The notes under the pieces: generated by a model | What the model saw: only the letters and a program-made list of their open reading frames with translations | The model's database searches: none | What the model was told of the DNA's origin: nothing | Source of the DNA: Ferribacterium limneticum | GTDB taxonomy: Bacteria; Pseudomonadota; Gammaproteobacteria; Burkholderiales; Rhodocyclaceae | DNA: 64,000 nt | Direction of reading: 5' to 3' | NCBI RefSeq assembly: GCF_020510625.1 | Contig: NZ_CP075191.1 | Coordinates: forward strand, 4,151,798 to 4,215,797 | In this document: positions 34,032-42,848 of the stretch, one piece after another | Position numbering within the stretch: the stretch's first letter is position 1 | Layout: every line of letters begins with the position of its first letter | Made by a program: the position numbers and the translations under genes

Positions 34032-34933
34032 GCGAGAAAAGCGAAGCTGACTGGCGCCGCCAGCAGGAGCGCAGCAATCTCGCCATCCTCAAGTTGATGG
34101 TGTGGATTTCGCTGACCTTCGGCCGCACCGTCGGCCGCATCGTGCTTGTCGGCATCGCCGCCTATTTCGTGCTATTTTCGCCCAAGGCCCGCCGCTTCAG
34201 CCGCAACTACCTGCACCTTGCCCTGAATCGCTGGGCCGAGTGGTCGGACGGTTTCCGTCATGTGTTCAGCTTCGCCAGCACCATCCACGACCGCATTTAC
34301 CTGCTCAACGACCGTTTCGACCTGTTCGACATCGAGGTGATCGGCGCCGAAGCGGTCAATGAGGCGGCCCGAAACCATCCCGGCGCCTTGCTGATCGGTG
34401 CCCATCTCGGCAGTTTCGAAGTGCTGCGCGCCGTCGGCCGGGGCAGGGAAGGGCTGCCGGTGGCAATGCTGATGTACGAGGAAAACGCCCGCAAGATCAA
34501 TACGACGCTGGAAGCGATCAACCCGGCGGCCAGCCAGGACATCATCCCGCTCGGCCGCATGGATTCGATGCTGCAGGCGCGCGACAAACTCGACGCCGGC
34601 TACGCGGTAGGCATGCTGGCTGACCGCAGCCTGAGCGACGATGCCACGGTCGATTGCGAGTTCCTCGGCCAAAAGGCGCCGTTTCCACTCGGCCCCTGGC
34701 GTGTGGCGGCCATGCTGCGCCGACCGGTCTTCTTCATGACCGGCCTGTATCTGGGCGGCAACCGCTACCAGCTGCATTTCGAGCCGCTGGCCGATTTCTC
34801 GGATACGCCACGCGAAGAACGCGACGCGGCGATCCGCCAAGCCATGCAACACTACGCCGACCGCCTGACGCATTATTGCCACCAGGCCCCGTACAACTGG
34901 TTCAATTTCTTCGATTTCTGGCAGAAAAAATGA
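34028..34933 (+). CDS. LpxL/HtrB-family acyltransferase of the aryl-polyene locus
   Basis: The 301-residue protein has one N-terminal membrane helix and the lysophospholipid-acyltransferase-like domain of the LpxL family. Its catalytic HX4E motif is GAHLGSFE, near residue 126. In aryl-polyene loci this class (ApeD) is thought to transfer an acyl or polyene chain to a lipid acceptor; the exact step is not proved. The gene ends in an ATGA overlap with a possible start of the LolA-like gene. Confidence 0.88.
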   Translation: MSEKSEADWRRQQERSNLAILKLMVWISLTFGRTVGRIVLVGIAAYFVLFSPKARRFSRNYLHLALNRWAEWSDGFRHVFSFASTIHDRIYLLNDRFDLFDIEVIGAEAVNEAARNHPGALLIGAHLGSFEVLRAVGRGREGLPVAMLMYEENARKINTTLEAINPAASQDIIPLGRMDSMLQARDKLDAGYAVGMLADRSLSDDATVDCEFLGQKAPFPLGPWRVAAMLRRPVFFMTGLYLGGNRYQLHFEPLADFSDTPREERDAAIRQAMQHYADRLTHYCHQAPYNWFNFFDFWQKK

Positions 34934-34944
34934 CCCGCTTTAAC

Positions 34945-35028
34945 CGTCGTTCCCGCGAAAGCGGGAACCCAGTAAGGTACAGAGATTTCGAGAAAAAGGC
35001 CTGGATTCCCGCCTGCGCGGGGATGACG
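34945..35028. repeat. REPIN-like inverted doublet fused to the LolA-like gene
   Basis: Two copies of a palindromic module lie in inverted orientation. CGTCGTTCCCGCGAAAGCGG and its continuation occupy 34945-34972. Its mirror (CTGGATTCCCGCCTGCGCGG and GGATGACG) occupies 35001-35028, with 28 bases between. This head-to-head pairing of short palindromes is the layout of REP doublets. The right module supplies an ATG (35023) used by, or in frame with, the next gene. Confidence 0.8.
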
Positions 35029-35592
35029 TGGCGCGCAGTGATGGCCGGACTCCTGCTTGCCCTGGCTCTGCCGGCCAGTGCCGCCTTCGATGTCGGCCAG
35101 TTGATGGGCGAACTGGCCAAACACAAGGGTGGCAAGGCCAAATTCGTCGAGAAGAAATTCATCGCCGTCCTCGACAAGCCGGTGATCTCGACCGGCGAAA
35201 TGACCTATACAGCACCGGATCGACTGGAGAAGCGAACGCTTACTCCAAAAGTGGAAACGCTGCTGCTTGACAAGGACATCCTGTCCATCGAGCGCGACAA
35301 ACAGAAGCTGAGCATCAACCTGGCCAACCAGCCGGAAGCGCTGGCCTTCGTGGACAGCATCCGCGGCACCCTGTCCGGCAACCGGGCCGCGCTGGAGAAA
35401 AATTACGCCCTCTATCTGTCTGGCGATTCGAGCAAGTGGGTACTCACACTGCTCCCCAGCGACCAGAAAATCGCCAGCATGGTCCAGCGCATCACCGTCA
35501 GCGGCATTCGTAACCAGGTGCGCGTCATTGAATACCTGCAGGCCGACGGTGACCGTTCGGTGCTGAATATCGACCCGATCGACGGCAAATGA
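35023..35592 (+). CDS. LolA-like outer-membrane lipoprotein carrier protein of the aryl-polyene locus
   Basis: This periplasmic carrier (189 residues from the chosen start) has a signal peptide (MTWRAVMAGLLLALALPASA) and a LolA/LppC fold (COG2834 type). It probably ferries the polyene lipid or a lipoprotein to the outer membrane with the MMPL protein next door. Start choice is open. The ATG at 35023 lies inside the repeat and gives a perfect signal peptide. The ATG at 34930 overlaps the previous stop (ATGA) as elsewhere in the operon, but adds 31 repeat-encoded residues (including RESGNPV and IPACAG) before the signal peptide. The repeat keeps the frame open either way. Confidence 0.8.
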   Translation: MTWRAVMAGLLLALALPASAAFDVGQLMGELAKHKGGKAKFVEKKFIAVLDKPVISTGEMTYTAPDRLEKRTLTPKVETLLLDKDILSIERDKQKLSINLANQPEALAFVDSIRGTLSGNRAALEKNYALYLSGDSSKWVLTLLPSDQKIASMVQRITVSGIRNQVRVIEYLQADGDRSVLNIDPIDGK

Positions 35593-37928
35593 CCCGTCCG
35601 GCCGTCCGCGCTTTCCTGATCTGGCTGCTGGCCATGCTGGCTGGGGCGGTGGTCGTCTGGAACAGCCATTTCTCGGCCGACATGTCCTTCTTCCTGCCGG
35701 CCAAGCCGAGTGCCGAACAACAGGTATTGGTCGACCAGCTGAAGGAGGGTGTCGTCTCGCGGCTGCTAATGGTCGCCATCGAAGGTGGCGATGCGGCGCA
35801 ACGGGCGAAGGCTTCGCGTGACTTGCGCGGCCGACTGGAAAAATTGCCCGAATTCGTCAGCGTTCAGAATGGTGAAGCCGGCAGCCTGGATGCCGACCGC
35901 GACTTCCTGTTCGCGCACCGCTACCTGCTCAGCCCGGCCGTCAAGCCGGAACGCTTCACCGTCGATGGCCTGCGCGACGCTGTCGCAAACAGCATCGACC
36001 TGCTCGCCTCGCCGGCCGGCATGATGCTAAAGCCATTCCTGACGCGCGATCCGACCGGCGAGCTGGTCGAGATGGTCTCCGGCCTCAACGCCGGCGCCCA
36101 GCCCAATGTCCGCGATGGCGTCTGGGCCTCGCGCGATGGCGAACGCGCCATGCTGCTGATCCAGACCGCCGCCCTCGGTTCCGATACCGACGGCCAGGAG
36201 AAGGCAATCGGCCTGATCGGCAGCCAGTTTTCCGAAGCGGCGTCGGGCGGGGCACTGAGCCTCCAGCTTTCCGGCCCCGGCCTGTTCGCGGTCAAATCCA
36301 GGGCAACGATCAAGGGCGAAGTCAGCCGCCTATCGACCATCAGCACGCTGGCCATCATCGCCGTGCTGTTCTTCGTCTATCGCTCGGGCCGGCTGATGAC
36401 CCTCGGCCTGCTGCCGGTACTCAGCGGCGCGCTGGCCGGCGTTGCCGCGGTCAGCCTGGCTTACGGCACCGTCTTCGGGATCACCGTCGGCTTCGGCTCG
36501 GCGCTGATTGGCGAGGCGGTCGATTACTCGATCTACTACTTCGTCCAGTCCAGCAAGCTCGGCGTCGAGCAATGGCGGGCGCGTTTCTGGCCGACCATCC
36601 GGCTCGGCGTGCTGACCTCGATCTGCGGTTTTGCCGCGCTGCTTTTTTCCGGCTTTCCCGGCCTGTCGCAACTCGGCCTCTATTCGCTGAGCGGCGTGCT
36701 GGCCGCCGCCATCGTCACCCGTTTCATCCTGCCACAGCTGGCTGGCAGCAATTTCGCGATGCGCGACCTCAGCCACCTCGGCCCGGTGCTCAAGCGCGGC
36801 ATCACGGTGCTGCAAGGCCTGCGCTGGCCGGTGATCCTGCTGACACTGGCGGCCATGGCAGTGCTTCTCGTTAATCGCGACCACCTGTGGCACCCCAATC
36901 TGTCGGCCCTGAGCACGGTCAGCGCCGAAGACGGCGCGGTCGATCAGGCCTTGCGCGCCGACATCTCGGCCCCCGACGCCCGCTACATGGCCGTGATCAC
37001 CGCCCCGGACTGCGAAGCGGCGTTGCAGGCGGCCGAACGGGCCGGCCAGCAACTCGACGGCCTGATCGCCCAGGGCATCATCGGCGGCTACGACAGCCCG
37101 GCCCGTTTCCTGCCCAGCCAGGCCATGCAGGCGAGCCGCCGCGCCAGCCTGCCGACCGGCGAGGAATTGCAGGCCCGCCTGCAAGTCGCACTAACCGATT
37201 CACCGCTGGCCGCCAACAAGCTGGGCGGTTTTATCGAGGATGTCGCCAAGACAAAGGGGCACGGCAGCCTGAGCCGCGAGGCGCTGAACGGCACAAGTCT
37301 GGCGCTGGCCGTCGATTCGCTGCTGCTGCAACGCCCGAACGGCTGGAGCGTGCTGCTGCCGCTGCGCCCGCCCGTCGGCAACAAGGAGGGTGATACGGGC
37401 GTCGATATCGCCATAGAGCCGGTACGTGCTGCGCTGGCGGGCAGTGGCGCCTTGTTCGTCGATATGAAAAACGAGTTCGACACGCTGTACAACGACTACC
37501 TGCACGAAGCAACGCTGCTCTCGCTGGCCGGTTTTGTCGCCATCGTCGCACTGCTGGCGGTTACCCTGCGCTCGCCCCGGCGGCTGGCCACCGTGCTGCT
37601 GCCGCTGTTGATCGCCGTGGTGCTGGTCATCGCCGGCCTGCATCTGGCTGGCGAGCAACTGCATCTGCTCCACCTGATCGGCATGCTGTTGATCGTCGCT
37701 GTCGGCTCCAACTATGCGCTCTTCTTCGACCGCGCCGCCCGCGGCGAAGGGCTGGATACCCCGACACTGGTCTCGATGGCCGTCGCCAACCTGACCACCG
37801 CCATCGGCTTCGGTACGCTGGCACTGTCCAATGTGCCGGTGCTGCACGCCGTCGGCGCCACCGTCGGCCCGGGCGCCATCCTGGCACTGCTGCTGTCAGC
37901 CTGTTTTGTCGGGCGCAAAAATGCCTAG
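35589..37928 (+). CDS. MMPL/RND-superfamily exporter of the aryl-polyene locus
   Basis: The 779-residue inner-membrane exporter has two repeats, each a membrane helix, a large periplasmic loop and a five-helix bundle (helices near 10, 255-405, 430 and 640-775). It matches the COG4258 exporter found in aryl-polyene/xanthomonadin loci, where it is thought to extract the lipid-linked pigment. Key helix motifs GEAVDYSIYYF and VGSNYALFF hold the charged residues of RND proton relays. Its start overlaps the LolA gene stop (ATGA). Confidence 0.9.
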   Translation: MTRPAVRAFLIWLLAMLAGAVVVWNSHFSADMSFFLPAKPSAEQQVLVDQLKEGVVSRLLMVAIEGGDAAQRAKASRDLRGRLEKLPEFVSVQNGEAGSLDADRDFLFAHRYLLSPAVKPERFTVDGLRDAVANSIDLLASPAGMMLKPFLTRDPTGELVEMVSGLNAGAQPNVRDGVWASRDGERAMLLIQTAALGSDTDGQEKAIGLIGSQFSEAASGGALSLQLSGPGLFAVKSRATIKGEVSRLSTISTLAIIAVLFFVYRSGRLMTLGLLPVLSGALAGVAAVSLAYGTVFGITVGFGSALIGEAVDYSIYYFVQSSKLGVEQWRARFWPTIRLGVLTSICGFAALLFSGFPGLSQLGLYSLSGVLAAAIVTRFILPQLAGSNFAMRDLSHLGPVLKRGITVLQGLRWPVILLTLAAMAVLLVNRDHLWHPNLSALSTVSAEDGAVDQALRADISAPDARYMAVITAPDCEAALQAAERAGQQLDGLIAQGIIGGYDSPARFLPSQAMQASRRASLPTGEELQARLQVALTDSPLAANKLGGFIEDVAKTKGHGSLSREALNGTSLALAVDSLLLQRPNGWSVLLPLRPPVGNKEGDTGVDIAIEPVRAALAGSGALFVDMKNEFDTLYNDYLHEATLLSLAGFVAIVALLAVTLRSPRRLATVLLPLLIAVVLVIAGLHLAGEQLHLLHLIGMLLIVAVGSNYALFFDRAARGEGLDTPTLVSMAVANLTTAIGFGTLALSNVPVLHAVGATVGPGAILALLLSACFVGRKNA

Positions 37929-37945
37929 GCGCCGGACCGAACTTA

Positions 37946-37984
37946 CCCTCGCCCCAACGGGGGAGAGGGTCAGGGAGAGGGGGC
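37946..37984. repeat. Second copy of the GC-rich repeat element
   Basis: CCCTCGCCCCAACGGGGGAG and the following GAGGGTCAGGGAGAGGGGGC closely match the element inside the ligase gene at 32705. Here it is intergenic, 17 bases after the MMPL gene, where its hairpin could also help end transcription. Confidence 0.8.
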
Positions 37985-38049
37985 TTTCCACGGCACTAAC
38001 GGCGAGTTTTTCGGTTGATGGAAAAAATCAGCCAAAATCGAAATTTTAC

Positions 38050-38063
38050 GTTTCACGTGAAAC
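38050..38063. other. parS site (perfect core)
   Basis: GTTTCACGTGAAAC is the 14-bp palindromic core of bacterial chromosomal parS, the ParB-binding centromere. It lies seven bases before the start codon of the next hydrolase gene, about 26 kb from the expected dnaA position. Confidence 0.88.
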
Positions 38064-38069
38064 CGCCGC

Positions 38070-38714
38070 ATGAGCCCCGCGTTGCGCACCCTGCGCCAGC
38101 TGAACGGCGCCGATAGCCTGCTCCTCCTGCTCCCCGGCGCCTACATGACGCCCGAACACTTCGTCGAGCACGGCTTTTTCCGTGCCGTCGAGCAACGCCG
38201 GTTGAAACTCGACCTGATCGCCGTCGACCTTGGTCTGGATGCCGTTTCCAGCGGCGATGCGATTCCCGCCGTTGTCGAGCAAATCCTGATCCCCGCCCGC
38301 ACCGACTACCGACGCGTCTGGCTCGGCGGCATCTCGCTCGGCGGATTGCTGTCGCTGGGCCTGAACGCCGATCACCCCGGCATCGTCGATGGCCTGTGCC
38401 TAATCGCCCCTTACCCCGGCAGTCGGCTGACCACCAACGCCATCCGCCGGGCCGGCGGCCTCGATCTTTGGCAGCCGACCACCGAGGAAATGACCGATGC
38501 CGAAAATCGCGTCTATTGCTGGCTCAAGGCCCCGCCGGCCGACTTCCCGGTCTTCGTCGGCTACGGCACGGAAGACCGCTTCGCCGCAGGCATGAGCGCC
38601 ATCGCCGCGCGCTTCCCTGCCGCCGCCCGCCACACCGTGCCCGGCGGCCACGACTGGCCGGCCTGGCAGATTTTGTGGGAACATTTCCTCGATTCCGGCC
38701 ACTTCACCGCCTGA
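38070..38714 (+). CDS. Alpha/beta hydrolase
   Basis: This 214-residue hydrolase of the serine-nucleophile fold has an elbow at GGISLGGLLS and a final His in VPGGHDWPAWQ, with the acidic residue probably in GYGTEDRF. There is no signal peptide. It lies between the MMPL exporter and a deacetylase gene, so a thioesterase or ester-processing step in pigment assembly is possible; this is context only. The parS site covers its ribosome-binding region, and no clear Shine-Dalgarno is seen. Confidence 0.8.
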   Translation: MSPALRTLRQLNGADSLLLLLPGAYMTPEHFVEHGFFRAVEQRRLKLDLIAVDLGLDAVSSGDAIPAVVEQILIPARTDYRRVWLGGISLGGLLSLGLNADHPGIVDGLCLIAPYPGSRLTTNAIRRAGGLDLWQPTTEEMTDAENRVYCWLKAPPADFPVFVGYGTEDRFAAGMSAIAARFPAAARHTVPGGHDWPAWQILWEHFLDSGHFTA

Positions 38715-38715
38715 C

Positions 38716-39516
38716 ATGCCGACGCCCTGGAAACCGACCTTCGCCATCAAAGCCACGCTCGCGGTCCACGCAGCCGCAGCCGTCGGCTGCCTGATCGTGC
38801 CGTCGCTCTGGCCGTGGGCGGTCGGCGCTCTGGTCATCAACCACGCCATCATCACCACGGCCGGCCTGCTGCCACGCACGACCCTGCTCGGCCCCAACCT
38901 CAACCGCCTGCCGGACGACGCCGTCGCCCGCCGCGAAGTCGCCATCACCATCGATGACGGCCCCGACCCGGAAGTCACGCCTCGCGTCCTTGATCTGCTC
39001 GATGTCGCCAACGCCAAGGCCACCTTTTTCTGCATCGGCTGGCGCGCCCGCGAAAACCCGGCGCTGTGCCGCGAAATCGTCGCCCGCGGCCATCGCGTCG
39101 AGAACCATGGCGACAGCCATTCCAAGGCCTTCGCCTTCTTCGGCCCCGGCCGCATGAAGGCCGATATCGCCGCGGCGCAAACTACCTTCGCCGGGATCAC
39201 CGGCCAGGCGCCACGCTACTTCCGCGCCACGGCCGGCCTGCGCAATCCCTTCCTCGACGCCGTGCTGCACAAGCTCGGCCTCAAGCTGGCCAGCTGGACA
39301 CGCCGCCCCTACGACACCCGCTGCGGTGACCCGGAAATTGTTCTCGAGCGCCTGAGCCGCGACCTCGGCCCCGGCGATATCCTGCTGCTGCACGACGGCC
39401 ATGCCGCCCGTACTACCGACGGCCAGCCGGTTATCCTCACTGTTTTGCCGCGCCTGCTGGACACGCTGCGCCAACATCAACTCAACCCCGTCACGCTGCC
39501 CGATCCCAAGCTATGA
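38716..39516 (+). CDS. Polysaccharide deacetylase (NodB domain)
   Basis: The 266-residue protein has two N-terminal membrane helices (about 10-30 and 35-55), then a carbohydrate-esterase 4 domain. This has TIDDGPDPEVTP with the catalytic Asp and metal Asp, VENHGDSHS with two metal His, and a later LLLHDGH catalytic His. It would remove acetyl groups from a sugar at the periplasmic face. The substrate is unknown; the position in the pigment locus suggests trimming of a sugar-containing lipid head group. It starts one base after the previous stop and overlaps the next gene by four. Confidence 0.88.
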   Translation: MPTPWKPTFAIKATLAVHAAAAVGCLIVPSLWPWAVGALVINHAIITTAGLLPRTTLLGPNLNRLPDDAVARREVAITIDDGPDPEVTPRVLDLLDVANAKATFFCIGWRARENPALCREIVARGHRVENHGDSHSKAFAFFGPGRMKADIAAAQTTFAGITGQAPRYFRATAGLRNPFLDAVLHKLGLKLASWTRRPYDTRCGDPEIVLERLSRDLGPGDILLLHDGHAARTTDGQPVILTVLPRLLDTLRQHQLNPVTLPDPKL

Positions 39517-40247
39517 CCAAGCGTTTCCTGCGCACCCTGCTCGACGAAGCCAGCCGCCCGTTCATCGGTGGCGGCCATTTCGCCTATCACTACTCACGCG
39601 GCAAACTGTCCTCCGACAGCATCTTCCGCGAGATCCTCAAGCGCGGCCTGTTGCCGGCCGAAGGCCGTTACCTCGACCTCGGCTGCGGTCAGGGCAGTCT
39701 GTTTTCGTGGCTGCTCGCCGCCCGCAAACTGTACGACGCCGGTAACTGGCCGAAGGGCTGGCCGGCCGCTCCCAAGGCGCTGAGCCTGCGCGGCATCGAA
39801 CTCATGCAGAAGGACGTTGACCGTGCTGCCAAGGCTTTCGGCGCCGACCACCCGATCCTGCGCATAGAGCAGGGCGACATGACCAAGGCCGATTTCGGCC
39901 AGGCCGACGTCATCACCATCCTCGACGCCCTGCATTACTTCGATCACGCTCACCAGAAGGACGTGATCAAGCGCATCCGTGCCGCGCTGCCACCCGGTGG
40001 CCTGTTCCTGACCCGCGTCGGCGACGCCTCGGCCGGGCTGCCCTACCACCTGTGCAACTGGGTCGACCACGCTGTGACCTTCGTCCGCGGCCACCGCCTG
40101 CCGCGCCTCTATTGCCGGCCGCTGACCGAGTGGATCGCGCTGCTCGAAAGCCTCGGTTTCTCAGTCGAAACCGACCCGATGAACGAAGGCAAGCCGTTCG
40201 CCAACGTGATGCTGGTCTGCCGGGTTCCGGCCAATCTGCCCGTCTGA
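39513..40247 (+). CDS. SAM-dependent methyltransferase
   Basis: The 244-residue class I methyltransferase has the SAM-binding motif I YLDLGCGQGSLF (about residue 55), an acidic loop ending IEQGDMTKADF, and motif IV VITILDALHYF. Aryl-polyene loci usually hold a methyltransferase (ApeB class) that C-methylates or O-methylates the aryl head; this gene is the candidate. It overlaps the deacetylase gene by four bases and precedes the lipoprotein gene by four bases. Confidence 0.85.
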   Translation: MTKRFLRTLLDEASRPFIGGGHFAYHYSRGKLSSDSIFREILKRGLLPAEGRYLDLGCGQGSLFSWLLAARKLYDAGNWPKGWPAAPKALSLRGIELMQKDVDRAAKAFGADHPILRIEQGDMTKADFGQADVITILDALHYFDHAHQKDVIKRIRAALPPGGLFLTRVGDASAGLPYHLCNWVDHAVTFVRGHRLPRLYCRPLTEWIALLESLGFSVETDPMNEGKPFANVMLVCRVPANLPV

Positions 40248-40251
40248 TTCC

Positions 40252-41433
40252 ATGCGTTCAAGCCGCTTCTCCCTCCTGACTGCCGTGCTGCTGGCCACTC
40301 TGGCCGGTTGCTCGGTATTCGAGGAAAGCGAGGAGGAGGGCGGCACACTGCCCCCCGACATGTCGCGTCGGGCCGATGGAAAAACGGCCACCGCCTGGCC
40401 GACCTCGCTGCCCGAAGCCGAAGTCAAGAAACGCATCACCCAGCTGATTCCGACCTCAGCCAAGGACCGCGCCGGATGGGCGACCGACCTGCATACCGCC
40501 TTCAAGACGCTGGAGGTACCGCACGCGACGCAAACCTACTGCGCCGCCATCGCCATCATCGAGCAGGAATCGAGCTTCCAGGCCGACCCGGTAGTGCCCG
40601 GCCTGCCCAACATTGTCCGCCGCGAACTTGAAGCTCGGGCCGGGCGCTATGGCGTACCGTCGCTGCTCGTCACCGCCGCCCTGAGCAAGAATTCTCCGGA
40701 CGGCAAGAGCTACAACGAGCGCATCGACGCGCTGAAAACCGAAAAACAGCTCAACGCCCTGTTCGAAGACATGATCGGCGAGCTGCCTTTCGGCCGCCAG
40801 CTGTTCGCCGACTACAATCCCGTCCGCACCGGCGGCCCGATGCAGGTCAGCGTCGAGTTCGCCACGCAGCACGTCAAGGAACGCAGCTACCCGTACCCGA
40901 TCGAGAAAAAGCTACGCCACGAGGTGTTCACCCGGCGCGGCGGCCTCTATTTCGGCAGCGCCATCCTGCTCGACTACGAAGTGCCCTACGACCAGATCGT
41001 CTATCGCTTCGCCGATTTCAACGCCGGCCGCTACAGCAGCCGCAACGCCGCCTTCCAGTTGGCGCTCGGCAAGGTCACCGGCAAGCCGCTGACGCCGGAT
41101 GGCGACCTGCTCCGCTACGAAGATGGCAAACCGGCCTCAATGCCAAGCAGCGTCGAAGAAGCCGCCATCGGCATTGCCGCCAAACTCGACATGAGCCGGC
41201 CACAAATCCGCCGCGACCTGCTACTGGAAAAAACCATGGCCTTCGGCCGCAGCCCGCTGTTCAACCGGGTCTTCGAACTGGCTGAAAAGCAGGGCAAACC
41301 GATGGCCCGCCAGGCCATGCCACAAATCGACCTGAAAAGTCCAAAGATCACCCGCAAGCTGACCACAGAATGGTTCGCCAGACGGGTCGAAGGCCGCTAC
41401 AAGACTTGTCTGACGCGGAGCAGCGGCAAGTAG
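40252..41433 (+). CDS. DUF1615 lipoprotein
   Basis: This 393-residue probable outer-membrane lipoprotein has a signal peptide with the lipobox LAGC (Cys 20), followed by an acidic linker. The rest is the DUF1615 domain, with AAIAIIEQESSFQ, which resembles the start of a lytic-transglycosylase-like fold. Function of the family is not known. It closes the first forward run of the pigment locus, four bases after the methyltransferase gene, though it also occurs outside such loci, so membership is not certain. Confidence 0.8.
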   Translation: MRSSRFSLLTAVLLATLAGCSVFEESEEEGGTLPPDMSRRADGKTATAWPTSLPEAEVKKRITQLIPTSAKDRAGWATDLHTAFKTLEVPHATQTYCAAIAIIEQESSFQADPVVPGLPNIVRRELEARAGRYGVPSLLVTAALSKNSPDGKSYNERIDALKTEKQLNALFEDMIGELPFGRQLFADYNPVRTGGPMQVSVEFATQHVKERSYPYPIEKKLRHEVFTRRGGLYFGSAILLDYEVPYDQIVYRFADFNAGRYSSRNAAFQLALGKVTGKPLTPDGDLLRYEDGKPASMPSSVEEAAIGIAAKLDMSRPQIRRDLLLEKTMAFGRSPLFNRVFELAEKQGKPMARQAMPQIDLKSPKITRKLTTEWFARRVEGRYKTCLTRSSGK

Positions 41434-41482
41434 GCAATCGCTACAGTCAACCGGAAAAATTGGCCAAAAATGGATTCCTGAA

Positions 41483-42274
41483 TCAGCGGCCCAACATCCA
41501 GCCGGCGATCTGCCCCACCACCTCGCGCTCGATGCCGTTGAAGCCGTGATAGGCCATCACCTCGCACGGATCGCCCCGGCTGATGCCATCGCGGAACGAC
41601 AGCAACTGCTTGCGCGGCAGGCCATCAAGCTTCTGCATTAGGCTCGGCATCTCGCTGAAGGCACAATGGCTGCAGCCATCCAGTTCGTGGTGCGCCACCA
41701 GCACCGGAATGCTCAGCTTGTCCAGCGCCATGGCAGTCACCGAAGGCGCCTTCGGATCAGTCAGGATGGTGGCCGCCAATACCAGTCCATCCGGCCCGTC
41801 GGCCCGGCTCATGCGGGTCGCCACCGCGGCAATCGACTGCGTGCCCCGACTCGTCCCGACCAGCCACACCGGCCAGCCCGATTGCTGACGCACCCAGGCA
41901 ATCACCGCCTGCACATCCGCCGCATGTTCCGGTCCTTGTCGGTAACCGGCGAGGAAAGGCGGGGAATGCCGGTCCGAGGGTGCATCGATGAGCACCGTCA
42001 GCAGGCCCTGATCGACAAACAACTGCCGGCTGCGAATCAGGAAATTCCCCTTGCCCCAGCCGAAAGAGCCATCGGCAGCAATCTGCAACCCACCATGTCC
42101 ACCCGCGAACAGGATCACCGCCGCTTTGGGCGAGGGTGGGGAGAAAACCAGCAGACGTTGGGTGATGCTTGGGCGAGTGGGGATGTCTACGACCTTCGGT
42201 TCTGTTTGGCCATAAGCTAATGGAACGAAGAACCACAACGCGAAACCAAGCCAATTTTTTTGTAATTTGCGCAT
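41483..42274 (-). CDS. Exported alpha/beta hydrolase
   Basis: The 263-residue protein has a signal peptide (cleavage near LAYGQTEP) and a serine-hydrolase core. It has the nucleophile elbow VGTSRGTQS, a Cys pair (DGCSHCAF) that may be disulphide-bonded, and a final His in AYHGFNG. The start at 42274 is favoured because GGAAGTAC lies just before it and the signal peptide begins there. It interrupts the two forward runs of the pigment genes, on the opposite strand. Substrate unknown. Confidence 0.8.
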   Translation of the reverse strand: MRKLQKNWLGFALWFFVPLAYGQTEPKVVDIPTRPSITQRLLVFSPPSPKAAVILFAGGHGGLQIAADGSFGWGKGNFLIRSRQLFVDQGLLTVLIDAPSDRHSPPFLAGYRQGPEHAADVQAVIAWVRQQSGWPVWLVGTSRGTQSIAAVATRMSRADGPDGLVLAATILTDPKAPSVTAMALDKLSIPVLVAHHELDGCSHCAFSEMPSLMQKLDGLPRKQLLSFRDGISRGDPCEVMAYHGFNGIEREVVGQIAGWMLGR

Positions 42275-42368
42275 GTACTTCCATTGCAAGCCAGCGACAC
42301 AAAAATTAAGCAACGTAGGGCCGATTTAACTATCTTGATAAACCTCGACATCTTGGCATCAACATTGG

Positions 42369-42527
42369 TTACGGCCGGCCATGATTAATTCTGAAAAACT
42401 CTCTGGCCTCAGGACTAATTAGTCCTGTCTCAATCCCAATTGCATACAAAATTCCAAGCGACATAGGAATGTAAAAAAATGGATTTCGTGTAAATAGAAC
42501 GAATAGCAATTTCAATAAATCTATCAT
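42369..42527 (-). CDS. Small single-span membrane protein, unknown
   Basis: This is a predicted 52-residue protein with one hydrophobic helix (LLKLLFVLFT to MSLGILYAIG) and a polar C-terminus. The start at 42527 has a very good Shine-Dalgarno (GGAGGAAACACG), which is the main support for translation. The sequence is not recognised. It lies in an AT-rich patch unlike its high-GC neighbours, so it may be a recent arrival. Confidence 0.5.
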   Translation of the reverse strand: MIDLLKLLFVLFTRNPFFYIPMSLGILYAIGIETGLISPEAREFFRINHGRP

Positions 42528-42848
42528 CGTGTTTCCTCCAGAACATAACGAATGTTGTGCTTTGATCACCGCATTCTGAAATCTGAACGTAATTCGTCAC
42601 CCTGCGATTTCTATCTTCCTCACGGTGGCTCAAATGAAAATTCGCAAAGAACTTTCGCAAAACCTACTATTTATCGCAGTCAAAATTGCTATCTTTATTC
42701 TTGGAATCTGGCCAGAAAACGCATTTTGACAACAGATGGCTGAGTTTCATAGTCAGTTGAGACTGATCTGCGCACTAACTCAAGCTAGTTACGGACCCAG
42801 AAACATCCCCTCTGCTAAAATCGGCCTCACCCCATATCGAGCGCCACC
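42528..42848. other. AT-rich intergenic gap between pigment subclusters
   Basis: About 320 bases, clearly richer in A/T than the surrounding genes. Short frames exist on both strands but none has codon bias or a good start. An extended -10-like TGCTAAAAT near 42813 may be the promoter of the ketosynthase gene at 42849. Nothing else is recognised. Confidence 0.6.

Noticed and set aside
42552..42743. 63-codon plus-strand frame in the AT-rich gap
   Set aside because: No ribosome-binding site, no codon bias, and it is antisense to the leader of the small membrane protein.
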